Shown one piece after another: positions 1 to 6,666 of a DNA stretch of 14,786 nucleotides. A program made the translations under genes and the position numbers. Under the pieces are notes generated by a model, which was not told where the DNA came from, ran no database searches, and worked only from the letters and a program-made list of their open reading frames with translations. This DNA is from Deltaproteobacteria bacterium (GTDB lineage Bacteria > Desulfobacterota > UBA8473). How positions within the stretch are numbered: the first letter of the stretch is position 1; every line of letters starts with the position of its first letter. The stretch spans positions 1-14,786 of the forward strand of contig DAOWME010000048.1 in assembly GCA_030643245.1 (NCBI GenBank), given 5' to 3'.

Positions 1-72
1 AGGCCATCTTTGACCGATCTTCAAACACAAAATCCTCGAAATAGGTAAGACTATTCCTGTGGTTTTGTATTT

Positions 73-102
73 TCAGATCGAACAAATCTGACCTAAATCT
101 GA
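73..102. promoter_or_regulatory. Possible operator with repeated ATCTGA half-sites
   Basis: TCAGAT at 73-78 and ATCTGA at 86-91 form an inverted repeat with a 7-nt spacer. A second direct copy, AAATCTGA, lies at 95-102, exactly 11 bp (one helical turn) after the copy at 84-91. The sites lie 57-86 bp upstream of the first acyl-CoA dehydrogenase start, where a transcription factor could act. I see no convincing -35/-10 pair in positions 1-158 and no upstream coding region I can support. Function is inferred from geometry only. Confidence 0.3.
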
Positions 103-158
103 GCGCCAACTTGAGGAAGTTATTTCGGCCTCGCCCCTTAACCACAAGGAGGTAAGAG

Positions 159-1337
159 ATGGATTTTGGTTTTACGAAGGAGCAGGAGAGTTTTCGGCAG
201 GAGGTTCGGGACTTCCTGGAAAAAAAGATTGAGTGCGGCGCTTTTAAGATAATCAGTAACGGTTGGCTCGAGAATTCCTCTCAGGAGTTCTCAAAAGAGA
301 TGTCGGAGAGGGGTTGGATAGGAATGACGTGGCCCAAGGAATACGGGGGGCAGGAACGTACCTATATGGATCGCGCCATCCTTATGGAAGAGATGTTAAC
401 GTGTCAAGCCCCCATAGCCTACCACTTTTTAGCTGACAGGCAGGTTGGACCGGCGATAATACATTTCGGTAACGATGATCATAAAAAAGAGTATCTTCCC
501 AAGATTATAAACGCCGAAATATCAATGGTCTTAGGTCTCAGTGAACCAAATGCCGGTTCAGATCTCGTATCTGTAAAGACCTACGCAAAGGAAGAGGGAG
601 ATTTTTTTATATTGAATGGTCAGAAAGTCTGGACCACCGGCGCCCATCGAGCCGATTACATCTGGATGATCGTCAAAACAGACCTGGATGCCCCAAAGCA
701 CAAAGGAATAAGTGAATTTATCTTAGACTTAAAGACGCCGGGGGTGACCGTACGACCGATCATAAACATGGCAGGTGTTCACTCTTTTAACGAGGTCTTC
801 TTTGAAGATGTGAAGGTCCCCAAGGAAAACCTGGTTGGGGTCAAAAACCGCGGGTTCTATCAATTAATGGCTCAGGTAGATTATGAAAGGGCGGGGCTTG
901 AACGTTTAATGCAGAACTATCCCGTATTTGTCAATCTCGTAGAATACGTTAAGAAGGAAAAAAGAAATGGCCAACCCTTGAGCAAGGACCCCATGGTCAG
1001 AAACACGCTCGCAGAACTGGAAGTTGAATATCAAATAGGACGGCTCTTCTGTTATCAGGTAGCCTGGACACTAACACAGGGCCGTATACCAAATTACGAG
1101 GCGGCCCTGTGCAAGGCATATTGTACCCAATACGAGCAGCGGCTTAGTGACGCAGCCACCCGAATCCTCGGGCTTTACGGCCAATTGATGCCGGGTTCCA
1201 AATGGGCGCCGATGGATGGTGAAGCGGCAGATTCATATCTATGGAGCGTTTCTTATACCCTTCAGGGAGGAAGTCTGGAGGTGCTGAAAAACATCGTGGC
1301 CACAAGAGGACTCGGGTTGCCTGTTGCCAAAAAATGA
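159..1337 (+). CDS. Acyl-CoA dehydrogenase, probable catalytic (alpha) subunit of a heteromeric enzyme
   Basis: This 392-residue protein has the full acyl-CoA dehydrogenase fold: an N-terminal helical domain (about 1-120), a beta domain with the FAD/substrate segment LGLSEPNAGSD (125-135) and WTTGAHRADY (158-167), and a C-terminal helical domain ending in a GGS-EV-NI-A-R-LGLP motif (370-388). These enzymes oxidise acyl-CoA to 2-enoyl-CoA and pass electrons to ETF. At the usual catalytic Glu position of medium-chain enzymes (the YEGT motif) there is Gln369. Glu243 in DYERAGLERL instead matches the alternative catalytic Glu used by isovaleryl-CoA dehydrogenase and FadE26-type alpha subunits. 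The start is fixed by AAGGAGGT at 146-153, 5 nt before the ATG. The next gene, 22 nt downstream, is a divergent paralogue, which suggests an alpha2beta2 enzyme (as in FadE26/FadE27 or pimeloyl-CoA dehydrogenase PimC/PimD). The substrate is unknown. Confidence 0.9.
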   Translation: MDFGFTKEQESFRQEVRDFLEKKIECGAFKIISNGWLENSSQEFSKEMSERGWIGMTWPKEYGGQERTYMDRAILMEEMLTCQAPIAYHFLADRQVGPAIIHFGNDDHKKEYLPKIINAEISMVLGLSEPNAGSDLVSVKTYAKEEGDFFILNGQKVWTTGAHRADYIWMIVKTDLDAPKHKGISEFILDLKTPGVTVRPIINMAGVHSFNEVFFEDVKVPKENLVGVKNRGFYQLMAQVDYERAGLERLMQNYPVFVNLVEYVKKEKRNGQPLSKDPMVRNTLAELEVEYQIGRLFCYQVAWTLTQGRIPNYEAALCKAYCTQYEQRLSDAATRILGLYGQLMPGSKWAPMDGEAADSYLWSVSYTLQGGSLEVLKNIVATRGLGLPVAKK

Positions 1338-1359
1338 AACCACAGAGAGGAGGAAAAAT

Positions 1360-2490
1360 ATGGACTTCGGTCTTAGTGAAGAGCAAGAGATACTCAGAAA
1401 ATCGACATGCAATGTTATGGAGAAGGAATGCCCCCCTGCTTTTGTAAAGGAGACGATTAAAGATGAGAAGGGCTATTCCCCCGAATTGTGGCGGAAGATG
1501 GCAGAGCTGGGATGGATGGGGTTCATCTTTCCTGAATCATACGGTGGCATAGATGGAAGTTTTCTGGATTTTACCATACTCCTGGAAGAGATGGGTCGGG
1601 TCTGCCTGCCCAGTCCCTTTTTCTCCACCGTTATCTTGGGGGGGCTCCCTATCTTAGAAGGGGGAAATGAGGAGCAAAAAGATGAACTTCTCCCACCCAT
1701 GATCAACGGAGACCTGATATTAACCCTTGCCATTACAGAGCCACCTGGGAAATATACCCCGGATGGAATCGAATCCAGAGCCACTAAGTCTGAAAAGGGA
1801 TATATCCTAGACGGCACCAAGCTTTTCGTCCCCAATGCCCATATCGCAGATTACATCATAGTTGTCGCCAGAACCAAAGACGGTGTGGACGCTGACGGGA
1901 TCACCCTGTTTTTAGTCGACGCTAAGGCCCGCGGAGTCACCTGCACCCCGCTTCTAACCATCGCCGGAGACAAACAATTCGAAGTGGCGCTTGACAAGGT
2001 AGAGGTGACCGATGAGAGGATCCTGGGGGATATTGATAAGGGCTGGCACATCATAGAAAAGATCTGGTCGAAAGTAATAGTTGCCGCATGTGGTGAAATG
2101 GTGGGGGGCGCCCAACAGACCCTGAAAATGACCATCGATTATGCAAAAGAGAGGGAACAATTTGGGAGGCCCCTCGGCTGTCTCCAGGCTGTTCAGCATT
2201 TCTGTGCAGATATGGTTGCTGATGTGGACGGTTGCAGATACATCACTTACCAGGCCGCCTGGATGCTCAGTGAAGGGCTCTCATGTGTTAAAGAGGTGGC
2301 AATGGCCAAGGCGTGGTGCAGTGACGCGTTCAAGAGGGTTACAAAGCAAGGCCAACAGGTCCATGGGGCCATAGGTTTTACAGAGGAACATGACCTTCAC
2401 CTCTACTACAAGAGCGCCAAAAAATGGGAGCTTTTCTATGGAGACAGTTGGTTTCATCGTGATGCGGTTGCCGAGCAGATGGGTCTGTAA
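1360..2490 (+). CDS. Acyl-CoA dehydrogenase, probable non-catalytic (beta) partner subunit
   Basis: This is a 376-residue acyl-CoA dehydrogenase family protein. It keeps the fold signatures LAITEPPG (123-130), DGTKLFVPNAHIADY (151-165), the arm YAKEREQFGRPL (261-272) and the FAD-contact segment QVHGAIGF (333-340). Its C-terminus reads FYGDSWFHR where the catalytic YEGT motif would be, and no Glu is visible at either known catalytic position. This matches small/beta subunits of heteromeric acyl-CoA dehydrogenases, which help bind FAD but do not supply the base. The ATG at 1360 is chosen because GAGAGGAGG (1345-1353) lies 6 nt upstream and the protein then begins MDFGLSEEQE, parallel to the MDFGFTKEQE of the gene before it. 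A TTG at 1324 would overlap the upstream gene and add 12 unconserved-looking residues. The two genes are almost certainly co-transcribed. Confidence 0.87.
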   Translation: MDFGLSEEQEILRKSTCNVMEKECPPAFVKETIKDEKGYSPELWRKMAELGWMGFIFPESYGGIDGSFLDFTILLEEMGRVCLPSPFFSTVILGGLPILEGGNEEQKDELLPPMINGDLILTLAITEPPGKYTPDGIESRATKSEKGYILDGTKLFVPNAHIADYIIVVARTKDGVDADGITLFLVDAKARGVTCTPLLTIAGDKQFEVALDKVEVTDERILGDIDKGWHIIEKIWSKVIVAACGEMVGGAQQTLKMTIDYAKEREQFGRPLGCLQAVQHFCADMVADVDGCRYITYQAAWMLSEGLSCVKEVAMAKAWCSDAFKRVTKQGQQVHGAIGFTEEHDLHLYYKSAKKWELFYGDSWFHRDAVAEQMGL

Positions 2491-2731
2491 AAGCCTGCTT
2501 GAGAAGTCCGAATACTTGAAACCGCTTCTTGGCTATTTCCCAAACATCCTCTATGCCTCGCTCGGTCATAATCTGTGGAATTTTCGGCGAGCAATGGGTA
2601 TCGAGCGTAAGGCGCGAAAGCGCGTAATAGCGAGTCCTATTCCAAGCTTGAGCAATGCAGCGATCGGTGGTCAGGGCCGACAAAAAAGCGCAAATTAATG
2701 GCCGTGCGAGGTATAGCACTTGGAGGAATAT
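2491..2731. other. 241-bp gap with dense inverted repeats; possible repeat element or gene remnant
   Basis: No plus-strand gene fits here. The stretch contains a GC-rich hairpin with a GNRA-type loop (GCGC-GAAA-GCGC, 2612-2623). It also has several complementary CGAG/CTCG blocks: CGCTCG at 2559-2564 pairs with CGAGCG at 2602-2607, and CTCGC at 2557-2561 pairs with GCGAG at 2587-2591. A minus-strand reading frame stays open across most of the gap and runs on into the end of the upstream dehydrogenase gene. It has no clear ribosome site and no recognisable product. The region may be a dispersed structured repeat or a decayed gene fragment. I cannot tell which. Confidence 0.4.
2612..2623. repeat. 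GC-rich hairpin with GAAA loop
   Basis: GCGC (2612-2615) and GCGC (2620-2623) pair around a GAAA tetraloop. There is no following T-tract, so it is not a canonical intrinsic terminator. It is the most stable local element in the gap before the FabK-like gene. Confidence 0.5.
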
Positions 2732-3679
2732 ATGAAGACACGGATAACCGAACTATTGGGGATAAAATATCCCATAATTCAGGGGGCCATGGCATGGGTT
2801 TCCTTTCCCCCTCTTGTTGCTGCGGTTTCCAATGCAGGTGGACTTGGCATATTGGGCGCTTCCTTCATGAGGCCTGACGAGCTCAGGGAGAATATAAGAG
2901 AAGTAAAAGTACTTACTCAAAAACCCTTTGCAGTGAATTTTATGCCCGAGAACCCTGAACTTGAACAACTCCTGGACGTCATAATCGAGGAGAGTGTTGC
3001 GATAGCCAGCTATGGTAAAGGAGACCCACGTAGGATCATAGAGCGGACAAAACCCCATGGCATATTAAACCTGCCCACCATGGGGGCGGTGAGACATGCG
3101 GTTAAAGCGGAAGAGAACGGCGCTGACGCCGTCATTGTTCAAGGAACAGAGGGGGGAGGTCATACGGGCTTTGTTACCAGTTCCATATTGGTCCCAATGG
3201 TTGCGGAAAGAGTAAGGATACCGGTGGTGGCAGCCGGCGGATTTGGTGATGGGAGGGGTCTTGTCGCCGCTCTTGCACTTGGAGCTGAAGGAATTTCCAT
3301 GGGAAGCAGATTTATCGCTACTCAGGAATGCCCTATCCCCCTCCAAGCCAAGGAGTGGATCGTCCGTTCCAGCGAGGAAGATACTGTCGTTACAGATAAC
3401 TTGACAGGTATACGATGCAGGGTACTGAAGAATAAGTTTGCCCAAAGTCTCCTGGAGATGAAAAAGCGTAACGTATCCAAATGGGAGCTGATGAAGCACG
3501 CCAGAGGCAGGTTTAGGAAGGCTTTTTATGAAGGTGATTTAGAGGAGGGTTCCCTCGCCTGTGGGCAGGTTGCCGGTATCATAAACGATATACCAACCTG
3601 TGAGGCACTCATTGAACGTATAGTGGAGCAAGCCGTGGATATAATGGGGCCGTTGAAGGAAAAAATCTTGTCGGCCTAG
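2732..3679 (+). CDS. FabK / nitronate monooxygenase-family FMN enzyme
   Basis: This is a 315-residue TIM-barrel flavoprotein of the 2-nitropropane dioxygenase / FabK family. The N-terminus GIKYPIIQGAM-W (10-22), the AVSNAGGLGILG strand (31-42), the motif GTEGGGHTG (138-146) with His144, and the FMN phosphate site AAGGFGDGRG (167-176) followed by GAEGISMGSRF (184-194) are all visible. Known activities in the family are oxidation of alkyl nitronates and FMN-dependent reduction of 2-enoyl-ACP (FabK). The sequence alone does not separate them, and placement behind an acyl-CoA dehydrogenase pair makes an enoyl-thioester reductase role plausible. The start is the ATG at 2732 because GGAGG (2722-2726) sits 5 nt upstream. 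The in-frame TTG at 2720 overlaps that ribosome site. The protein stays soluble: no signal peptide or membrane segment is seen. Confidence 0.8.
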   Translation: MKTRITELLGIKYPIIQGAMAWVSFPPLVAAVSNAGGLGILGASFMRPDELRENIREVKVLTQKPFAVNFMPENPELEQLLDVIIEESVAIASYGKGDPRRIIERTKPHGILNLPTMGAVRHAVKAEENGADAVIVQGTEGGGHTGFVTSSILVPMVAERVRIPVVAAGGFGDGRGLVAALALGAEGISMGSRFIATQECPIPLQAKEWIVRSSEEDTVVTDNLTGIRCRVLKNKFAQSLLEMKKRNVSKWELMKHARGRFRKAFYEGDLEEGSLACGQVAGIINDIPTCEALIERIVEQAVDIMGPLKEKILSA

Positions 3680-3695
3680 TACTGTGCTTTACCCC

Positions 3696-3742
3696 CCAAC
3701 CGTAAATACCTCCCGACTGTGTCGGATGGTATTTGCGGTTGG
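3696..3742. repeat. Long dyad in convergent gap, terminator-like
   Basis: Arms 3696-3710 and 3728-3742 are 15 nt each and pair over their whole length with a single G-T wobble. Inside them CCGAC (3713-3717) pairs with GTCGG (3721-3725) around a 3-nt loop. The dyad lies 16 nt after the FabK-like stop codon and 17 nt from the stop of the minus-strand gene, so a bidirectional terminator is likely. Neither side has a clear T-tract, so a dispersed palindromic repeat is an alternative. Confidence 0.6.
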
Positions 3743-3759
3743 TCAGAAGCCGGAAGGTT

Positions 3760-4158
3760 CTAATTCATTATAAGTCCGAGTTCCAGCCACATACGAAGTT
3801 CAGCCTCCTCTTCTTTCGACCATCTCTTCTTCCAACAGTCGCGATCCCACACTTCCAATTTTGTGGCCTTGATGGACTTGAACTTCTTGCTTATCTCTCC
3901 CGTTACCCGCACCTTGTCCCGCAAATGTCTTGCCAGGATAGCACGATCCACGTTAGGAAGGCAATAGACCTTCTCGTCAGCAGCCAGGACCACAAAGACT
4001 TCTTCAAGGGCGGCCATTGAGTCTTCCTTTCCAACGGGACAGACTTTACCCTGTAAAACGCAATTAAAACCCTCAATAGTACCCTCAATCTGTCCAGCAA
4101 CCGCCAAAACAGGCGCTAATATAAGTATAAAAATTAAGAATGTCAATTTTTCCTTCAT
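3760..4158 (-). CDS. Small exported protein with four cysteines, function unknown
   Basis: This is a 132-residue protein that I cannot place in a named family. Residues 1-21 form a clear Sec signal peptide: a Lys-rich start, a hydrophobic core (FLIFILILAPVLAV) and an AVA|GQ cleavage site. It is therefore periplasmic or secreted. The mature part has Cys33 and Cys40 (GFNCVLQGKVCPV), Cys66 in VYCLPNV, and Cys108 near the C-terminus. Segment 82-103 (KVRVTGEISKKF-SIKATKLEV) reads like the last strands of an OB-fold, as in many small periplasmic binding proteins; that is inference. The C-terminal tail is rich in Trp, Lys and Glu. The start is supported by GAGGGG just upstream on the minus strand. 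It is transcribed away from the ilv cluster, probably from the promoter at 4387-4415, leaving a 5' leader of about 220 nt. Cysteine spacing suggests disulfides or a metal/haem ligand role, which is untested. Confidence 0.75.
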   Translation of the reverse strand: MKEKLTFLIFILILAPVLAVAGQIEGTIEGFNCVLQGKVCPVGKEDSMAALEEVFVVLAADEKVYCLPNVDRAILARHLRDKVRVTGEISKKFKSIKATKLEVWDRDCWKKRWSKEEEAELRMWLELGLIMN

Positions 4159-4386
4159 GTTCCCCTCTTCTTATGGCCTGATTCGCCCAGCTATTTCCCA
4201 AATTACCACAATTTCACAAACTCGGATATAGAATCCGGTTACCAGCGAATTGAGGCCACGACTAATGAGAAAACGTCAAAACAAAAAGTTATTGAAACCT
4301 AAAATCACTGAAGGAAACTCTGAAAATACCCTGCAACCCTTCGATCTTAAAGGTAAATCATCTCATGCCTTTCAATTGTAGCTATG

Positions 4387-4415
4387 ATAATATCAATAGA
4401 CATTCGTGTTGTCAA
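4387..4415 (-). promoter_or_regulatory. Sigma70-like promoter for the exported-protein gene
   Basis: Read on the minus strand, TTGACA (plus positions 4410-4415) is a perfect -35 box. A 17-nt spacer follows, then TATTAT (4387-4392), 5 of 6 matches to the -10 consensus. Transcription should start near 4380 and run leftward to the gene starting at 4158. Confidence 0.6.
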
Positions 4416-4426
4416 TATTTTTGTAC

Positions 4427-4434
4427 GACCGGTC
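4427..4434. promoter_or_regulatory. Palindrome GACCGGTC between divergent promoters
   Basis: This perfect 8-bp palindrome is centred at 4430.5, within 2 bp of the midpoint (4432) between the two divergent -35 boxes. That is a natural site for one regulator acting on both promoters. The role is inferred from position only. Confidence 0.3.
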
Positions 4435-4448
4435 AGGCGAATTGATTG

Positions 4449-4477
4449 TTGACAAACAGAATTAAACATACTAAAAT
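4449..4477 (+). promoter_or_regulatory. Sigma70-like promoter for DUF465-ilvBN cluster
   Basis: TTGACA (4449-4454) is a perfect -35 box, the spacer is the ideal 17 nt, and TAAAAT (4472-4477) matches the -10 consensus at 5 of 6 positions. The predicted start is near 4484, giving a leader of about 157 nt before the DUF465 gene and about 480 nt before ilvB. It is the best plus-strand promoter I can see in the window. Confidence 0.65.
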
Positions 4478-4575
4478 TTATCGACTTGTGCAGTTACACA
4501 AACCTAGTGTATTGAAGTGTCTCCGATGATTCAGTTAACAGGATTGCGTTAAGCGCCGGCTGCTTGCTTCGTTTA

Positions 4576-4615
4576 CTTGTTATACGTAAGGACCTGGCCA
4601 ACATTTTATAACAAG
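4576..4615 (+). repeat. 9-bp perfect inverted repeat in the ilv leader
   Basis: CTTGTTATA (4576-4584) and TATAACAAG (4607-4615) pair perfectly around a 22-nt loop. Beyond one A-A mismatch, TTT (4572-4574) and AAA (4617-4619) can add three pairs. The 3' arm ends 25 nt before the DUF465 start codon. It could be an operator or an RNA hairpin near the ribosome site. No T-tract follows on the plus strand. Confidence 0.45.
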
Positions 4616-4640
4616 AAAAAACGCATAGAGGTGTTGTTAG

Positions 4641-4859
4641 ATGGAGGAAAGGGATGTAGAGTTGATAGAGAAGCTAATAAAAGATGATGAAGAGTTAAAG
4701 AGATACGTGGATGAGCATATTGAGTTTGAAAAAAAACTCGACAATTTTGGCAGGAAACCATACCTTACCCCTGATGAGGAGATTGAAAGAAAGAAAATTC
4801 AGAAGTTAAAACTCGCGGGAAGAGATATGGTTGAAAAAATCTTATCAAAGTACCGTTAG
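4641..4859 (+). CDS. DUF465 (YdcH-like) small coiled-coil protein
   Basis: This is a 72-residue, highly charged protein. The pattern (LIEKLIKDDEELKRYVDEHIEFEKKLDN, a short loop KPYLTPDEEIERKKIQKLKLAGRD, then VEKIL) fits the DUF465/YdcH family, two helices joined by a turn with a LTPDEE-type segment, usually about 70 residues long. The biochemical role of this family is not established as far as I know. The ATG has GAGGTG (4628-4633) 7 nt upstream. It lies 104 nt before ilvB and downstream of a strong promoter with no terminator between, so it is likely the first gene of the ilv transcript. No signal peptide or membrane segment is present. Confidence 0.78.
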   Translation: MEERDVELIEKLIKDDEELKRYVDEHIEFEKKLDNFGRKPYLTPDEEIERKKIQKLKLAGRDMVEKILSKYR

Positions 4860-4963
4860 GGATGATGAGGCCAGAATAAACTAAAGCGCAGAGTAAAAGA
4901 GGTGGTTTGTTAAGGATTCCACTGAATTTATGGTAGATGCTTGTGATTTGAGCAGAGGATGTT

Positions 4964-6646
4964 GTGAAGAAGACAGGGGGACAGATACTACTAGAGAGCT
5001 TACGATTGGAAGGTGTAGACACCATCTTTGGTTTTCCAGGGGGGGCGGTAATTGATATCTATGATGCCTTAGTGGGAATCCCCATCAGGCACATATTGGT
5101 AAGGCACGAACAGGCGGCTGTCCATGCTGCGGACGGCTACGCACGTTCATCCGGGAAGGTCGGCGTTTGTCTTGTAACCTCGGGCCCCGGGGCAACCAAT
5201 ACAGTCACAGGTATTGCAACGGCTTATATGGATTCTATTCCGGTAGTGGTTTTTACAGGCCAGGTGCCCACTGAACTTATAGGTAACGATGCCTTTCAGG
5301 AAGCGGATATCATAGGGATCACCAGACCGTGCACAAAACACAGTTACCTGGTGAAGGATGTAAAAGAGTTGGCCAAGACCGTTAAAGAGGCCTTTTACAT
5401 CGCTGGGACAGGAAGGCCCGGTCCTGTTCTTGTTGATTTACCTAAAGATGTTCTTGCCGATTCAACAGACTTTAAATATCCTGAAAATATTGAAATCAAA
5501 ACCTATCATCCGACTTACAGAGGACATCGAGGACAGATCAAAAAGGCTATCAAAGAGATTTTGAAGGCCAAGCAGCCCATAATTTATGCAGGCGGCGGGG
5601 TCATCTCTTCTGATGCTTCCCATGAGCTCACTGCATTTGCTAGAGCCCTCTCTATCCCGGTCACTACCACGTTGATGGGATTGGGCTGTTTTCCGGGAGT
5701 GGATGAGCTTTCATTGGGTATGTTAGGTATGCACGGAACCTACCGTGCGAATATGGCTGTTACCAATTGCGATACGTTAATAGCTGTTGGCGCCCGCTTT
5801 GACGATCGGGTTACAGGGAAGATAGATGAGTTTGCGCCCCATGCAAAGACCATCCATATCGACATTGATCCCACTTCCATCAGTAAGAATATCCGGGTTG
5901 ATATCCCCATAGTGGGTGATGCGAGAGACGTCTTAAAGAAACTCAACAATTTGATTAAAGATGAAAAAGTGGACTGGAGAGGTCTCCACGGGGAATGGCT
6001 TGATCAGATCGCCGAGTGGAAAAGTACTTATCCTCTCGCCTATAAGCAAGAGGACATAATAAAACCGCAATATGTGGTGGAAAAGATCTATGAGATAACC
6101 AAAGGGGATGTAATCATATCTACCGAGGTTGGCCAAAATCAAATGTGGACGGCCCAGTACTATCAATTTACTCAGCCGAGAACCTTCTTGACATCAGGTG
6201 GCTTGGGCACCATGGGTTATGGATTTCCTGCGGCTATAGGAGCGCAGATTGCCTTTCCAAATAAGACGGTTATCGACATCGCCGGTGATGGAAGCATTCA
6301 AATGAATATTCAAGAATTGGCCACCGTGGCTCAATACAACCTGCCTGTCAAGATTGCTATCCTGAACAACAATTTCTTGGGGATGGTACGACAGTGGCAG
6401 GAATTGTTTTATAAAAAGGTCTATTCGAGCACCATGCTTCAAATGTCTCCTGATTTTATAAAACTGGCAGAGGCTTATGGAGCCGTGGGTTTGAGGGCGA
6501 CAAAACCGGAGGAAGTCATTCCAACCATCGAGAAAGCCCTGTCCATCCCCCGTGCTGTCATCATGGAGTTTGTGGTGGAACAGGAAGAGGATGTTTATCC
6601 CATGGTCCCGGCCGGTGCCCCGCTCAGTGAAATGTTATTAGTTTGA
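4964..6646 (+). CDS. ilvB: Acetolactate synthase (acetohydroxyacid synthase), large catalytic subunit
   Basis: This 560-residue thiamine-diphosphate enzyme condenses two pyruvates to 2-acetolactate, or pyruvate with 2-oxobutyrate to 2-aceto-2-hydroxybutyrate, the first common step of valine, leucine and isoleucine synthesis. The N-terminal Pyr domain shows FGFPGGAVIDIYDAL (22-36) and the activator Glu49 in RHEQAA. The central domain (about 190-335) carries VGARFDDRVTGK (275-286). The C-terminal PP domain has the cofactor motif GDGS (441-444) closed by NNN (468-470). The start is GTG at 4964, preceded by GAGGA (4955-4959), and it yields the usual MKxTGxQIL-ES N-terminus. An ATG at 4959 is out of frame. 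The regulatory subunit gene follows after 20 nt. Length and motifs are ordinary for a biosynthetic enzyme. Confidence 0.96.
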   Translation: MKKTGGQILLESLRLEGVDTIFGFPGGAVIDIYDALVGIPIRHILVRHEQAAVHAADGYARSSGKVGVCLVTSGPGATNTVTGIATAYMDSIPVVVFTGQVPTELIGNDAFQEADIIGITRPCTKHSYLVKDVKELAKTVKEAFYIAGTGRPGPVLVDLPKDVLADSTDFKYPENIEIKTYHPTYRGHRGQIKKAIKEILKAKQPIIYAGGGVISSDASHELTAFARALSIPVTTTLMGLGCFPGVDELSLGMLGMHGTYRANMAVTNCDTLIAVGARFDDRVTGKIDEFAPHAKTIHIDIDPTSISKNIRVDIPIVGDARDVLKKLNNLIKDEKVDWRGLHGEWLDQIAEWKSTYPLAYKQEDIIKPQYVVEKIYEITKGDVIISTEVGQNQMWTAQYYQFTQPRTFLTSGGLGTMGYGFPAAIGAQIAFPNKTVIDIAGDGSIQMNIQELATVAQYNLPVKIAILNNNFLGMVRQWQELFYKKVYSSTMLQMSPDFIKLAEAYGAVGLRATKPEEVIPTIEKALSIPRAVIMEFVVEQEEDVYPMVPAGAPLSEMLLV

Positions 6647-6666
6647 TGCCTTGGGAGGCTTTGAAA

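Larger units (their letters stand above)
4159..4640. other. AT-rich divergent intergenic region
   Basis: This 482-bp region separates the minus-strand exported-protein gene from the plus-strand DUF465-ilv cluster. It holds two divergent sigma70-like promoters, a palindrome between them, and a 9-bp inverted repeat in the plus-strand leader, each listed separately. Positions 4159-4380 are probably the untranslated leader of the minus-strand gene. I found no T-box signature, no leader peptide rich in Ile, Val or Leu codons and no recognisable riboswitch. Confidence 0.6.

Noticed and set aside
1324..1359. Upstream TTG start for the second acyl-CoA dehydrogenase
   Set aside because: It overlaps the preceding gene, lacks a ribosome site and adds a non-family N-terminus, whereas ATG 1360 has GAGAGGAGG upstream.
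3065..3499. 144-codon minus-strand frame inside the FabK-like gene
   Set aside because: Antisense shadow of a well-conserved coding region with no supporting start signal or protein-like pattern.
4930..5055. ATG-initiated 41-codon frame overlapping the ilvB start, considered as a leader peptide
   Set aside because: It has no run of Val, Leu or Ile codons, overlaps ilvB out of frame, and no terminator/antiterminator follows it.
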